The notes: generated by a model from the sequence alone, not told the origin. Shown: positions 35,474 to 45,493, counted from the stretch's first letter. The stretch is DNA of 64,000 nucleotides from Schistocephalus solidus (GCA_017591395.1 WEDG01005313.1:1-64000), one strand, 5' to 3'. Made by a program: numbers and translations.

Positions 35474-36020
35474 CAATTGGGACAGTACCGACGTGATCGC
35501 CATGGCCAACACCAAACAAGCTCGAGAATTCCTCGAAGCTTGGCACTCTAGCACAACTAGCATTAACCGCCACGTTGACCTAGATGCTCATTACGAAGGA
35601 TTACGTGCACGATTTACTAACGAGCGCCTACGACCTAGCAACGACTGCTAATCCTTTCGGCTTTTAATCCCACTTTTCGCCAACCCCACCTCACACATGG
35701 TGAACCGCAATTAAACATTCCGACACCTCCAACCGACGCAGTGACCCCTAAATCCCAACCCGGAACCATGATCGATAATCTAGCCGGCCGTAGTTACTCG
35801 CCGCCCACCTCCCCTCCCAAACAAGCCAATGTAATTGTTCTCTCCTCACCCCCCCCCCGTCCCCAAAAACATGCCCCGATTATTGGTCCACCCACCACCC
35901 ACTCACACCAGCTGTTTGCTTTGTCACAATCTGTCCTGTCGCGCCACTTCACTTTCTCCTCTGTTCATTTCGTCTGACGACGGGTTGGTGTCACCAACTT
36001 GAAAATTTATGAGTGAAACT
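35474..36020 (+). mobile_element. Penelope-like element, 3' end with 3' UTR
   Basis: The first 170 bases encode the end of a Penelope-type ORF: VIAMANTKQAREFLEAWHS and SINRHVDLDAHYEGLRARF, followed by a stop near 35,650. The 39-kb copy has the same segment after its GIY-YIG domain, which fixes the identity. The 3' UTR runs to a hammerhead-like motif at 35,964-36,017. The element is cut at its 5' side by an AT tract, so RT and endonuclease are absent. The 78-residue frame at 35,741-35,977 lies in the UTR and is not a gene. Confidence 0.75.
35964..36017 (+). ncRNA. Penelope-type hammerhead-like motif
   Basis: Order: UUCA, U, UUCGU, CUGACGA, C, GGGUUGGU-GUC-ACCAACUU, GAAA, AUU U, predicted cut after 36,008, AUGAG, UGAA. 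Stem I pairs AUGAG with UUCGU and UGAA with UUCA around a bulged U; stem II has eight pairs (two G-U); stem III is the short self-complementary AAUU. Penelope-like elements are known to carry hammerheads in their terminal repeats, so the placement fits. The UUU cleavage triplet is a weak NUH site. A decayed relative is at 39,001-39,060 on the minus strand. Confidence 0.6.
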
Positions 36021-36072
36021 CCATTTCCCGAAGAGCATTTTTCTTTTCATTATACTATCTCGGGATGTATAA

Positions 36073-36312
36073 TGTTTAATTGCAGTTCACCATGTGTGAG
36101 TGGGGATTGGCGAAAAGTGGGATTAAAAGCCATATATATATCAGTCGATACTAGGTCATAGGCCTCGTATATATATCATACACGTATACTATCGTAATGA
36201 GCATCTAAAGTCAACGTGGCGGTTAATGCTAAGTTGTGCTAAGAGTGCCAAGCTTCGAGGAATCTCGAGCTTGTTTGACGGTTAGCCATAGCGATCACGT
36301 CGGTACTGATCC
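36073..36312 (-). mobile_element. Inverted copy of the Penelope 3' end
   Basis: On the minus strand this repeats 35,477-35,720: the CGACGTGATCGC and AAGCTTGGCACTCTTAGCAC coding blocks and the downstream GTGAACTGCAATTAAAC block. It is more decayed, with AT-rich changes in the middle (36,132-36,192), and does not include the hammerhead. The two copies converge on the hammerhead region, tail to tail. Confidence 0.75.
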
Positions 36313-36324
36313 CTAATTTAGCGA

Positions 36325-36357
36325 TATGATATATATGATATATATATATATATATAT
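36325..36357. repeat. AT tract between two palindromes
   Basis: A short AT repeat separates the Penelope palindrome from the 233-bp repeat palindrome that starts at 36,359. Confidence 0.85.
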
Positions 36358-36508
36358 AGCCAAACAAGTGCGAAACACTCACTAATGTGGTAAGGATCTC
36401 ACTCGATCCCATTTGTCCGCCCGCCAGTTACCTACCGGCGATAAACGAACGTTGTGTCATACGACACATACCATATATATAGCACAAATATGTTGCTAAG
36501 AGTGCAAC

Positions 36509-36567
36509 AGGCAAGACGCAGACAGCTGTTTCACGGTCATTACCGATCATCAGTACATCATATGCCT
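36509..36567 (-). ncRNA. Hammerhead ribozyme of 233-bp unit, minus copy 1
   Basis: Identical in sequence to the copies described at 37,385-37,443, on the other strand. All stems and the core are complete. Confidence 0.75.
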
Positions 36568-36741
36568 TGTGCAGTGAGGTACATAAACAAGCCAAACAAG
36601 TGCGAAACACTCACTAATGTGGTAAGGATCTCACTCGATCCCATTTTGTCCGCCCGCCAGTTACCTACCGGCGATAAACGAACGTTGTGTCATACGACAC
36701 ATACCATATATATAGCACAAATATGTTGCTAAGAGTGCAAC

Positions 36742-36800
36742 AGGCAAGACGCAGACAGCTGTTTCACGGTCATTACCGATCATCAGTACATCATATGCCT
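36742..36800 (-). ncRNA. Hammerhead ribozyme of 233-bp unit, minus copy 2
   Basis: Lies 233 bp after minus copy 1 and keeps the complete core and stems. Confidence 0.75.
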
Positions 36801-36949
36801 TGTGCAGTGAGGTACATAAACAAGCCAAACAAGTGCGAAACACTCACTAATGTGGTAAGGATCTCACTCGATCCCATTTGTCCGCCCGCCAGTTACCTAC
36901 CGGCGATAAACGAACGTTGTGTCATACGACACATACCATATATATCAGC

Positions 36950-37205
36950 AAGATATATGCGGTAAGAGTAGCAAAGCACGGCTTTTAGGACGCGTATTAG
37001 ACAGGGACATTGCTCGGTGATTTGCACGATCTCATGTATCGACAAACGCTTTGCGAAAGTGAGTAAATGTAAACAGTGAATCATCACTGGATCTATATTT
37101 GACGTCCGATGCTCAGGTACATAGACGATAGTCATAGTTTGCAACATAGAGTTAGTGAGTAACAGGCAGCTATCGTGTAAGGATCTCTACCGATCCATTT
37201 GGCGT
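36950..37205. repeat. Diverged centre of the 233-bp palindrome
   Basis: About 255 bp between the arms. It is partly related to the unit (GTAAGGATCTCTACCGATCC against the unit's GTAAGGATCTCACTCGATCC), so it looks like an old unit at the turning point. I found no complete hammerhead in it. Confidence 0.55.
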
Positions 37206-37384
37206 TGCCTGTTGCACTCTTAGCAAACATATTTGAGGTATATATATGGTATGTGTCGTATGACACAGCGTTCGTTTATCGCCGGTAGGTAACTGTGGCG
37301 GACAAAATGGGATCGAGTGAGATCCTTACCACATTAGTGAGTGTTACGCACTTGTTTGGTTTGTTTATGTACCCTCACCGCACA

Positions 37385-37443
37385 AGGCATATGATGTACT
37401 GATGATCGGTAATGACCGTGAAACAGCTGTCTGCGTCTTGCCT
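37385..37443 (+). ncRNA. Hammerhead ribozyme of 233-bp unit, plus copy 1
   Basis: Order: AGGCA, UAU, GAUGUA, CUGAUGA (37,399-37,405), U-CGGU-AAUG-ACCG-U, GAAA (37,420-37,423), CAGCUGU, C, predicted cut between 37,431 and 37,432, UGCGUC, U, UGCCU. Stem I pairs UGCGUC with GAUGUA (six pairs, two G-U) and, beyond a U/UAU internal loop, UGCCU with AGGCA (five pairs). Stem II is CGGU/ACCG with an AAUG loop over a U-U mismatch next to the core. Stem III is the self-complementary ACAGCUGU, giving the favoured GUC cleavage triplet. The internal loop equals that of the 307-bp family although the paired sequences differ. Confidence 0.8.
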
Positions 37444-37617
37444 GCTGCACTCTTTAGCAACATATTTGTGCTATATATATGGTATGTGTCGTATGACACA
37501 ACGTTCGTTTATCGCCGGTAGGTAACTGGCGGGCGGACAAATGGGATCGAGTGAGATCCTTACCACATTAGTGAGTGTTACGCACTTGTTTGTTTGTTTA
37601 TGTACCCTCACCGCACA

Positions 37618-37676
37618 AGGCATATGATGTACTGATGATCGGTAATGACCGTGAAACAGCTGTCTGCGTCTTGCCT
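37618..37676 (+). ncRNA. Hammerhead ribozyme of 233-bp unit, plus copy 2
   Basis: Exactly 233 bp after plus copy 1, with the same complete stems and core; predicted cut between 37,664 and 37,665. A transcript spanning both copies would release a 233-nt monomer. Confidence 0.8.
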
Positions 37677-37703
37677 GTTGCACTCTTTAGCAACATATTT
37701 GTG

Positions 37704-37775
<72 letters not shown>
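37704..37775. repeat. TA microsatellite
   Basis: About 70 bp of TA repeat grown from the CTATATATATGG tract of the 233-bp unit, running directly into the GAT array. Confidence 0.95.
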
Positions 37776-38085
<310 letters not shown>

Positions 38086-38089
38086 CGAG

Positions 38090-38770
38090 TACAGTCAAGC
38101 AGAGCACTCATAGGCTCAGAGCGTGCCAGGCATCTTTTGCCATGGGGTGGAGTTCTGATCGCATTCCGATTCCAGACAACTATCCAGTGCCACGTATTGG
38201 AGGTTGTGTGACCCCATGTCGAGTGAGTCAACGTATGAAGCCGGCTGGAGACTGGTGAGGTACTGCAGCATGTAGGACTCCACCACCCACTTCAGAATAT
38301 TCCAGACGGCAAAACAGATAACCAATCAGGTGCCTGCGTTGCAGCCTAACGCTCTCCAATGCCTTCATATGTATTTTCAGGGTCTACGGTTTTTCCTACA
38401 GCCTACTAAGTACTGTGCGTTCCAAGCATGAGGCTATGCAATTTTCTTCAAAGATTTAACGCTGTCATCGTACTGGGGACTGGGGCGACGCAGGGAGCGG
38501 AATGCAGCCTCAGTATGGTTTTTATACAAATGCCCTTGTCACCGGGTCCAATAATTGGGTCCGGCAGTTGGCTTGTGAAACTCATAGGCTTCTAAGCAGA
38601 CAAGTTTTAAGGACAGGAAGGAACATTTCTGTTGCAAGCGAAATTCATTGGCGAAAAATCCCTCGTAGCAATTATCTCATTGGAATAACTGATTGCAAAT
38701 ACTTTAATTGGTGCAAGACTAACCATGTTGGGAAACTAACTCCATAATATATGCGCTTTATCTGATCCAT
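38090..38770. other. Intergenic DNA, nothing recognised
   Basis: Short frames only. No motif or repeat relation was seen. Confidence 0.5.
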
Positions 38771-38773
38771 TTG

Positions 38774-38872
38774 TCAAAAACTCTGTGACCTCGACGAAGT
38801 CCGAACCCAGGACAGCAAGGGGGAGGCTTGAGTACAGCCAATGCTCTAACCGCCTGGGGTATGAGGTCCCAG
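38774..38872 (-). repeat. tRNA-like sequence of a different repeat (weak)
   Basis: The minus strand reads like a tRNA relic: an A-box-like GCGGTTAGAGCATTGG and, about 35 bases on, a B-box-like GGGTTCGGACTTC with one extra base. It lacks the CTGATGA/GAAA domain of the 307-bp family, so it may be a separate SINE or an old tRNA pseudogene. Confidence 0.4.
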
Positions 38873-39000
38873 CCGGTAACCATGAGGTAGATCTCATTTT
38901 GGCTGGGTTACCCGCTCAGCCTACTGCAACGTAACGAACCCATCAATGCTGATATAGTAAGCTAACTGTCCAAACAGGATTTTGAAAAAATAAAATAAAA

Positions 39001-39060
39001 TTGCACTTGTAAATTAGTTTTCAAGTTTTAAAGCAAACAACACGTCATCAGACGAAAAGA
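39001..39060 (-). ncRNA. Decayed hammerhead-like motif of the Penelope 3' UTR
   Basis: The minus strand reads UUCGU, CUGAUGA (39,045-39,051), CGUGUUGUUU...AAAACUU, GAAA (39,019-39,022), AC..., aligned base by base with the motif at 35,964-36,017. Stem II is loose and four bases are inserted before the cleavage region, so it is probably inactive. Confidence 0.45.
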
Positions 39061-39671
39061 ATAAGGGAGAAGGTGATATTGTCAAATTAGACCAGGTGGC
39101 ACGACAGGAAAGATAGAGATAGACAGACGGGGTGTGTGGGTGTCGTGGGTGCAGACTCGCGGCAGGTTTAGGAGTGGCGGAAGGACGGTGAACGGTTACC
39201 GATCTCTGGGCTAAAGGACAGGGTCCTTGCGGTCCTTGATGGTGACTGGAGGCAGGGATCAATGAAACCTGATCGGCCTTCGTAATGAACGTCTAGGTCA
39301 ACGTGGCTTTGATACTGCCACATTAGATTACCAAGCCTCGAAAAATTATATTGCTCCTTTTGTGTTGGCTATGGCGACGACCTCGGTGTCATTCCAAATG
39401 GATTGAGGGTCGCCTGCTATTGCGCAAGCAAAAACGAGGGATGGCGGGTTACGCTGATAGATGGCAGATTTTTGTTAGTTACTAAGAGTGTCCAGGCGTC
39501 TGCCCGTATAACCAACATACACACAGGAGCAGTTAGCGCACTGAATGCGGTAGATCACGTTTGTTTGTTATTCATTGATTATAGGATCCTTTGTTCAGAA
39601 TAATGGTGTGCACAGGGAGAATGCCGGCCCGTGAGTAATATGGTTATAAACTTGATTTAGAAGCCGGGTGG

Positions 39672-40076
39672 TCATTTCCAAAGTTCTGTGCATATGAGAA
39701 AGGGAGTAAAAGGTTTGAGACACAAATTCGCCATTGGGGCGTGGCCTTGCAGCGGGTTGTGATGCCTAAGGATGTCCTTCACAAAAATGATAGGATAGCC
39801 GCTAGACCGAAACAACCGACACACGCAAGATAGTTCTGTCCTAAGTAGGTCGTCATTGCTGCGATAAGATTGGGCCCTGCGGAAGGGACTTCGGGTGCAA
39901 CCTGTTTTTTGAAATTCAGGGCGGTCGCTTCCATAATTTACGACGAGCTTAGCGCTAGATCCTCTCCTTAGAACGCTTATTGCAAGTTTACCATTGCTCC
40001 ACCTTTGTATAGTCACACCCAGAAAGTTCAGGCTGTCTGCTAATACTTCTTCACGAGTAAACGCAATATCAGCCAT
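39672..40076 (-). pseudogene. Penelope-like RT C-terminal region
   Basis: The longest open stretch of the copy (134 residues). It matches the conserved region between the RT catalytic motif and the GIY-YIG linker: LNFLGVTI, then a hydrophobic strand, then QKTGCTRSPFRRAQSYRS (family: a QKRG...LF.RA...CS pattern), ending in GYPIIFVKDIL. This region carries thumb-like function in the family. There is no start codon of its own to defend: the Met at its beginning lies inside the RT. Confidence 0.7.
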
Positions 40077-40250
40077 TCAAATTCGCAGTTCTTTATATTA
40101 ACCAAGGTCTCGTCCACGCACCGAAGCTACACGTTTAGCTTTAGAGCTTGAATAAAATATTCTGCTAGTCGCTGCGATACTACTGATATTGGTGAGCCCA
40201 TCGGGTTCCGCTAATCCTTCGTTAGTACTCGTCGTAGAATTGACAGCAGT

Positions 40251-40605
40251 TTCTAAGGCGGAGTTTGGGTGATTAGAAGACCTGCCGCGTTGAGATCTTA
40301 TGAGGAAAACAAGGCAACACTGGTAAAAGACGGGATGTATTCTGCAGGACCTGCAGTCTGATCCCTGACTGGGGTGCTGTAGGTTCCTTTACAACCACTT
40401 GGCCGCATTGAAAGTGAACGATCTGTGGGTCACATGGTACTCCTCACGGCGACCATACGCGTGTCCAATAAAGGGATCGCCGAGGTTGACCAACTTGGAG
40501 TCATGTGGATTTCGACTTTCAGCCGAGGGAGCTCAATAACCTCATTTTTTATAGCTGCGGTTTGCCTTTTCGTCAAATCGCTAGCGAGTGGGTTGTAGGC
40601 CTTTC
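40251..40605. other. Unassigned, possibly more decayed Penelope RT
   Basis: The Penelope RT may extend to the right on the minus strand, but no further motif is readable. No other feature is seen. Confidence 0.35.
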
Positions 40606-40609
40606 TATA

Positions 40610-40760
40610 ATTGAAGATTTCGTTCGCCGAGGCTTTCGTCTTATCGCTTGCCTTACATCGGCATATCGGCGCTCTGTTTTGCCATTCCTAGCATGCTACA
40701 TTACGTGTGGAACTGTGGCCCCCGCTAGATCTCCATTTATCACTTTTATCCAGGGAAGTG
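40610..40760 (+). mobile_element. LINE B, 3' terminal fragment
   Basis: Translation gives RGFRLIACLTSAYRRSVLPF, matching the end of LINE B at 43,510-43,640 (RGFRHIVCRTTAYQRSVLPF). The following bases share CCCGCTAGAT and TCCATTT, the LINE B stop and 3' UTR start. Only the extreme 3' end is present, as is usual for 5'-truncated LINE insertions. Confidence 0.7.
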
Positions 40761-41005
40761 AAAAATCCGACTAAAAGTTGCAATTTTCAACTTGACTTTG
40801 TTTTGAAAAAGGATAAAGTACGTAGACGTTCGTCAGCGAAATAGCTAGTTAAGGCGCTTTTTCATAGGTAATTTATTTGATAAAGTTTTGCATTTGATCC
40901 TGAGTATATTCGTTGCCAAAGTTCGCTGCGGAAGTTAATTTTTCTCGGTGTTAAGATTTCATTTATGGATGAGTCAGCAAATATAAGCTAAACTGATTAA
41001 CAATA

Positions 41006-41292
41006 CCGACAAAGACCAGAGAGACTGGAATGGCCATTTCTGGCATTTTAGCCGTCATCATCCAGTTCAACTTAACCCCAGGTGGTGTCCCACCCGAGAC
41101 TCAAACTCGTGACCTGTTGATCAAAACTCTACCGCTCTAACCATTCAGCCACGGGCTCGTTGTCTTGCCGGTTTAGATCGGGAATAGGGTCCTTCGTTGA
41201 TGAATGCTCACCGATCTTTAACAGAACTCACTCCTCCCATTCTGCCCTGGGGACTAGAAGTAGTAGAGGCAGAATAACAATGCCGACGAAGT
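41006..41292 (-). mobile_element. tRNA-derived repeat unit, minus strand
   Basis: A full unit: hammerhead domain at about 41,020-41,085, tRNA-like head at about 41,090-41,160, spacer to 41,292 with a native TAGTAG. The core has ATGATGA in place of CTGATGA, which should abolish cleavage, while stem III (TGGCCATT) and the CCAGTC arm remain. It is head-to-head with the next unit. Confidence 0.75.
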
Positions 41293-41525
41293 ACCATATT
41301 CCCGATTGAAACCTGCAAGGCAACGAGCCCGTGGCTCAATGATTAGAGCGTTAGACTTCTGAGCAACAGGCCGCGTGTTCGAGCCCCAGTTGGGCACCAT
41401 CTGGCGATCAGTTGTACTGGCTGATGACGGCCAATGGGCCAGAAATGGTGTTGTTCATATGCCTCAAGAATGAGCTCCTAAGGCAGACCGGGAGGAGTGA
41501 GTTTCGTTAACGATCGGTGAGTGTG
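41293..41525 (+). mobile_element. tRNA-derived repeat unit, plus strand, truncated
   Basis: tRNA-like head with GAGCCCGTGGCTCAATG and CTTCTGA loop slot, then the hammerhead core CTGATGA (41,421-41,427), stem II GGCC-AATG-GGCC and GAAA (41,442-41,445). Relative to the array (GGCT/AGCC) both sides of one stem II pair have changed, U-A to C-G. The rest of the domain is lost and another spacer fragment follows. Confidence 0.75.
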
Positions 41526-42635
41526 CCTCCACAAAGAGCCAAGTGACCATCTGCATTAGAAATAATCTCCAAGTGTTTATTAATTCGGTAAATATTTTCA
41601 AGAAACATATTTTTTCGAAGGTTTTGATAGAAACGTAACAATGAACCCAGCTTTATGGGCAGTAGATTTAGAATACGGAAATCCTTAAAGCCTTCCCTGA
41701 ATATTCTAGGGTACTCTGAAACTCCGCGGAATCCATCGTGACTAAAAAATATCACATAAATTTTACGAAAGAAAACTGCTCTTGATACACACGCAAAATG
41801 GTATTTTTATGATTATATTTTCTAATTCTTTTCAAATTCATTGGTCACAGACCGGCCTCTCAATATGTGACCTAATGAAATGCTTTAAATCCCATGAAGT
41901 CGAAATCAAGTGAAGGCAAAATGACGGCCAGTTCTGGACAAAACCGTTGTAAAAACTGAAAATTATGAAGCCTACATCACTTATTCAAGTACGCTCGGAA
42001 ACTCATCGTAATCCAACATTAAAAAATATATATATAAAGGAATTTGACAAGAGAAAATTTCTTTCACTCTGATCGGCCTCTCAGCACGTGATCCCAAGCT
42101 AAGAATTAATAGAGACAAGCCAGGCCGAAGGATGCAACTCTCTGACCACGCCACCTGGTTAGGAACAAGGCAATGTGTGGAAAGTAATTGAATGTTACCG
42201 AAACACAAACCACTTTGAGTGTAGCACGTTACAGTTCATAAACACCAACTTAGACAAATATTGATAAATGTGAGTTAAGAAAAAGCTTAACAAATGAAAT
42301 AACCATAGAAAGTTGTGCATAAATAAAAGATATGAAGAGAGACTACCACAGTACCCTGCCCCCGCCTAGACCGACGATGCAGAAGGTAAATGCAATGTTA
42401 AAACTCTTGAATGATAAAGCGATCAGGAAAGTTGACACGATGGCCACTACGAGTGGCGGTGCGAATGTCAGTGGCCCTGGAAGAGTTTGGGTCGGCGGTG
42501 GTGGGAGAAAGTGGGGTAGATGGAGAGTGTAGGGAGGATGGAGCAGGGGGTAGGGAAGGTGGAGGAGCACGGGGTAGGAAGTCCCGACCTTCAAGGAAAT
42601 GTCAGAAAGGCTTCACACCCTTATAAATGTCGGAA
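41526..42635. other. Intergenic DNA, nothing recognised
   Basis: Short frames only, including a basic Pro/Gly-rich one at 42,332-42,626 on both strands that reflects local base composition. No motif seen. Confidence 0.5.
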
Positions 42636-42720
42636 ATTCATGACAAAAGGTACTGTGGCTTGTCTCAGCTGGCAAGAGTTTTTTGAATAAAAAGGCCAAC
42701 GATCGAGTGGAGCCTACGAG

Positions 42721-43296
42721 GTGTTCTCTTGGCTTGAAGATTATTTTACTTCCCGCACTCAATTCGTACAATCCGGCAAGCGGAAGTCTACTGTCCGTCC
42801 AAACAACTGCGGTGTTCTTCAAGGTGCCATCTTATCCCCTCACCTCTTCTCCCTTCACACTGATGATTTGAGGTCACCAAATGACTGTCTGTACATCAAA
42901 TATGCCGACGACATGGTTGTTGGTCATCCTATTAAAAATCCGACACATCTCCAGTGTCTGAAAGATGGCCTTGACCATGTTGAAGCCTGGTCGTCAGATA
43001 ATGGCCTTCAACTGAACCATGAGAAGTCTGTCCAATGTGTTTTTCACCTGCGACCATCCCCTAGTTCTCAATTCTCAACCGTCCTTCCCAAAGAGGTATC
43101 CTCTTTTCGGTACCTTGGCGTTACTCTGACATCGAATCTTTCATTCGCGCAACATATCGATGCTTTTTTTACAAAAATTCGTAAACTTCTATATTATATT
43201 CGCCGTTTAAGTTCCTATCACACACCTCAGGCCCTTATCTGGCGATTTATAGAGGCATGTGTTCTTCCCCCTCATCCTTTTATTGCTCTCCCGTGA
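42721..43296 (+). pseudogene. LINE B reverse transcriptase, C-terminal half
   Basis: A 191-residue open stretch with motif B (CGVLQGAILSPHLFSLHTDD) near 42,810 and motif C (IKYADDMVV) near 42,900 with both Asp intact, then the FRYLGVTLTSNLSFAQHI block. The first Met is within the RT and is not a true start. A shift near 43,290 moves the frame; the C-terminal domain resumes at about 43,350. Confidence 0.85.
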
Positions 43297-43349
43297 TTTT
43301 TCCAGCCTTGCTTAAAAAGGATTTTTGATTTTTAAAACGTATTCTCCGA

Positions 43350-43640
43350 ATGCTCTCTTCTGCTGCTGGTGTTTCTTATACTGTTTTAGTGGATTTGATA
43401 GCGAAACGGCACTTTACGACAGTCAAACAATTCGCTGGGCGAATCCTTGATGATGAAACCCATACCATCCACTCTGAGCTGATTGCTATGAAGTCTTCCC
43501 GTCCGATGCGCCGAGGCTTTCGCCATATAGTCTGCCGGACAACGGCATACCAGCGCTCCGTTTTGCCATTTCTAGCACGCTACCTTACGAGTGAAGAGAC
43601 TGAAATAAAAAAGCTCAGACAAGAACTGTCTCCCCGCTAG
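43350..43640 (+). pseudogene. LINE B C-terminal domain
   Basis: Continuation of the LINE B ORF after a frameshift: SAAGVSYTVLVDLIAKRHF, then FAGRILDDETHTIHSELI, ending RSVLPFLARYL...LRQELSPR and a stop. It is conserved in the other two copies, so it is a real part of the protein, but I recognise no domain in it. Confidence 0.75.
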
Positions 43641-43763
43641 ATGTCCATTTTTGACACTTTAATTCTTGCATATTATGTTTACTTATCCTATTATCTTAGT
43701 GAATGGAGCCATTTATATTTTTGCTGAAAATTTTGAATGATACTCAAAAACAAAGCCGCACTC

Positions 43764-43830
43764 CCCCTCTCTCTCTCTCTCTCCTCTCTCTTCTCTTCTC
43801 TCTCTCTCTCTCTCTCTCTCTCCATTCTCT
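43764..43830. repeat. CT microsatellite
   Basis: A pyrimidine tract of CT repeats with a few interruptions. Confidence 0.9.
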
Positions 43831-43849
43831 TCTTCTTTCTTTCTCTCTG

Positions 43850-44225
43850 TCTACATCTGATCTTTGGTGAAGCTTATAAGCGGACGTGAAATCCCTTGGT
43901 CATTATTGCGAGCGAAAATGGGCCACACAAATATTGGCTTATTCGTTACGATATTTATTTGATATTAGGTAAATAAATTATATTGACCTTACACTATGTT
44001 TTGTCGATATTCTGCCGTTTCATGGCTCAGCGGAGAGAGGTTCCATTCTCCGTGTGATTACTTGGAGATGCTCCATTTTTATTGCTGCTTTTAATTTCCT
44101 CAAAAATAAATCGCTAACGTGAACTAAACCCGTGTGAATAAAACTTATAAGCTGCAGACCGAAGGCTGGTATGAATACGATATTGATAGGAATTTAATGG
44201 TCATACCCACGCGGGTGCCCAATAA
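43850..44225. other. Intergenic DNA, nothing recognised
   Basis: About 375 bp of AT-rich sequence; an ATT run at 44,228-44,247 lies beside the end of the gypsy fragment. Confidence 0.5.
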
Positions 44226-44300
44226 AAATATTATTATTATTATTATAAAAAGCCGCAGTACACCAGTCGGGAGGAACCGACGGTAAAAAATGACCATGCC

Positions 44301-44350
44301 CAGGCAAGGTTTTAACTGACGCTTGGAGGTTGGTAGAGGCAACTCACGAA
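44301..44350. repeat. Left 50-bp direct repeat flanking the LINE A insertion
   Basis: Matches 45,494-45,543 at 49 of 50 positions (one T/G difference); it begins CAGGCAAGG and ends AACTCACGAA. The sequence is the gypsy segment encoding RELPLPTSKRQL, so it is a duplicated insertion target. Confidence 0.9.
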
Positions 44351-45493
44351 GGTAGTGTATAGGTGAGGTCGCATCTCCTGGCACTTCTCTTGTAGCTGGC
44401 AGGCGGCAAAGATCATATCGGTGGTTCCGTGGTGTCGGCGGAAGCCACATTGGCTTTCCGGGAGCAGGCCCGGCTCTAGGTGACCGTTCAGACGATTGAG
44501 AAGGATAAGGTCGAAGATCTTCCCGGCGATGTTCAGCAATGAGATGCCTCTGTGATTATCACAGAGTTGCCGGTTCCCCTTCCGTTTGTAGAGATGGACG
44601 ATGGTCACGTCTTTGAAATCCTGAGGAACTTGTTCTTGGCGCCCCATCTCCTGGAAGAGTGTTGTGAGTTCTGCCATCAGACGGGGCACACCGTGCTTGT
44701 AGACGTCCAGTAGGCTTGCGTCGGATCCCGGTGCTTTACCGCCGGAAATCTGCTGCACGGCACGGACGGTTTCTGGTAGGGAAGGCGGCAGATCCAGGTC
44801 ATTGTTCGTGTCCACTTGAGGGAGCCGGTCAATGGCAGCATCGGAGATGGCTGATGAGCAATTAAGGACACTTTTGAAGTGCTCGGCCCAGCGCTTCAGA
44901 ATTTGCAATTTCACTGTCAGCAGTGTTGTGCCGTCAGAGCTGGGCAGCGGTGCGGTTCCCTTAATGCAGGGGCCTTAGATAGCCTTGATTTCTCCGAAAA
45001 TATTTCATTTCATTGCGGTCCACATACCCCTTGGATTTCCTCAGCCTTTCGGATCATCCAAGCGTCCTACATCACCCGCAGCCGTTGCCTTACAAGGCGG
45101 CGGCATCTGAAGAAGGCAGCTTTGGTGGTGTTAGTCCGAAAGTCCATGTGGGCTTTGTGTAGTCCATTCTTCTCCACGAGTAAGTTGCGGATGTCGGCGT
45201 CATTGTCGTCAAACCAGTCCTGGTGTTGACGGCGTGCGCGTCCGAGGACTTCGAGGGCGGTGGACTGGATGACATTTCGCAGTTGACACCATCGTGTTTC
45301 CGCGGTGCCGTTATTATCTGGAGCATGCAGGTTCTCCAGGTTTTCGGTTATTTGGTTGCTGAAATCAAAACAAAGAGCAGGAAAATTTAACAAAAGAGTA
45401 TTTACATTACCTGGCGGCCGCTTACCTTGGGCCTTCATCGGGGTTGCTGTCGGAGCCTCGTCTGGGAGATGATGAGGCGGTTATCTGTCCAAC
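44351..45493 (-). mobile_element. LINE A fragment inserted in gypsy pol
   Basis: Minus strand: it begins within the endonuclease end (GWTD-type motif near 45,477-45,493), covers the linker (RWCQLRNVIQSTALEVLG) and the first half of the RT (LPETVRAVQQISGGKAPGSD, NHRGISLLNIAGKIF, FRRHHGTTDM), and stops at TTFV, just before the motif A Asp. Both ends are therefore truncated. A TAA stop near 44,977 is shared with the 50.9-kb copy at the same codon. It is flanked by 50-bp direct repeats of gypsy sequence. Confidence 0.85.

Larger units (their letters stand above)
36359..36949 (-). repeat. 233-bp tandem repeat, left (minus) arm of a palindrome
   Basis: Unit starts (block GCCAAACAAGTGCG) are at 36,359, 36,591 and 36,824, so the periods are 232 and 233 bp; the third unit breaks off at about 36,949. 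Units are almost identical. Each contains a short internal AT tract, the inverted GTGTCGTATGACAC-type hairpin, and a hammerhead core on the minus strand. No coding content: the repeated 92-residue frames simply mirror the period. Confidence 0.9.
37206..37705 (+). repeat. 233-bp tandem repeat, right (plus) arm of a palindrome
   Basis: Inverted partner of 36,359-36,949, with two full periods. It ends where the unit's short internal AT tract expands into a TA array of about 70 bp, so the microsatellite grew from within a unit. Confidence 0.9.
39000..40250 (-). mobile_element. Penelope-like element, 3' half (dead)
   Basis: On the minus strand the order is as in Penelope elements: RT motif GSPIS at about 40,178-40,206; the catalytic motif, here CVDET (40,106-40,131), where the family normally has YVDD; an RT C-terminal part from 40,076 with LNFLGVTIQRWSNGKLAISV and GYPIIFVKDIL; a GIY-YIG endonuclease segment at about 39,491-39,562 (NVIYRIQC ... 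CVYVGYTGRRLD); the C-terminal tail (VVAIANTKG ... VDLDVHYEG) at about 39,265-39,375; and a 3' UTR with a hammerhead-like relic. Stops and shifts break it, and a catalytic Asp is lost. Confidence 0.75.
42640..43690 (+). mobile_element. LINE B, 5'-truncated non-LTR retrotransposon
   Basis: It starts inside the RT with a motif A relic (KANDRVEP; the family would have KAFDRV) near 42,690, and continues in two or more frames to a stop near 43,640. The 3' region ends with ATGTCCATTT and an AT-rich tail. It is unrelated in sequence to LINE A. Two other copies lie at 40,610-40,760 and 54,230-55,260. Clade not assigned. Confidence 0.8.
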
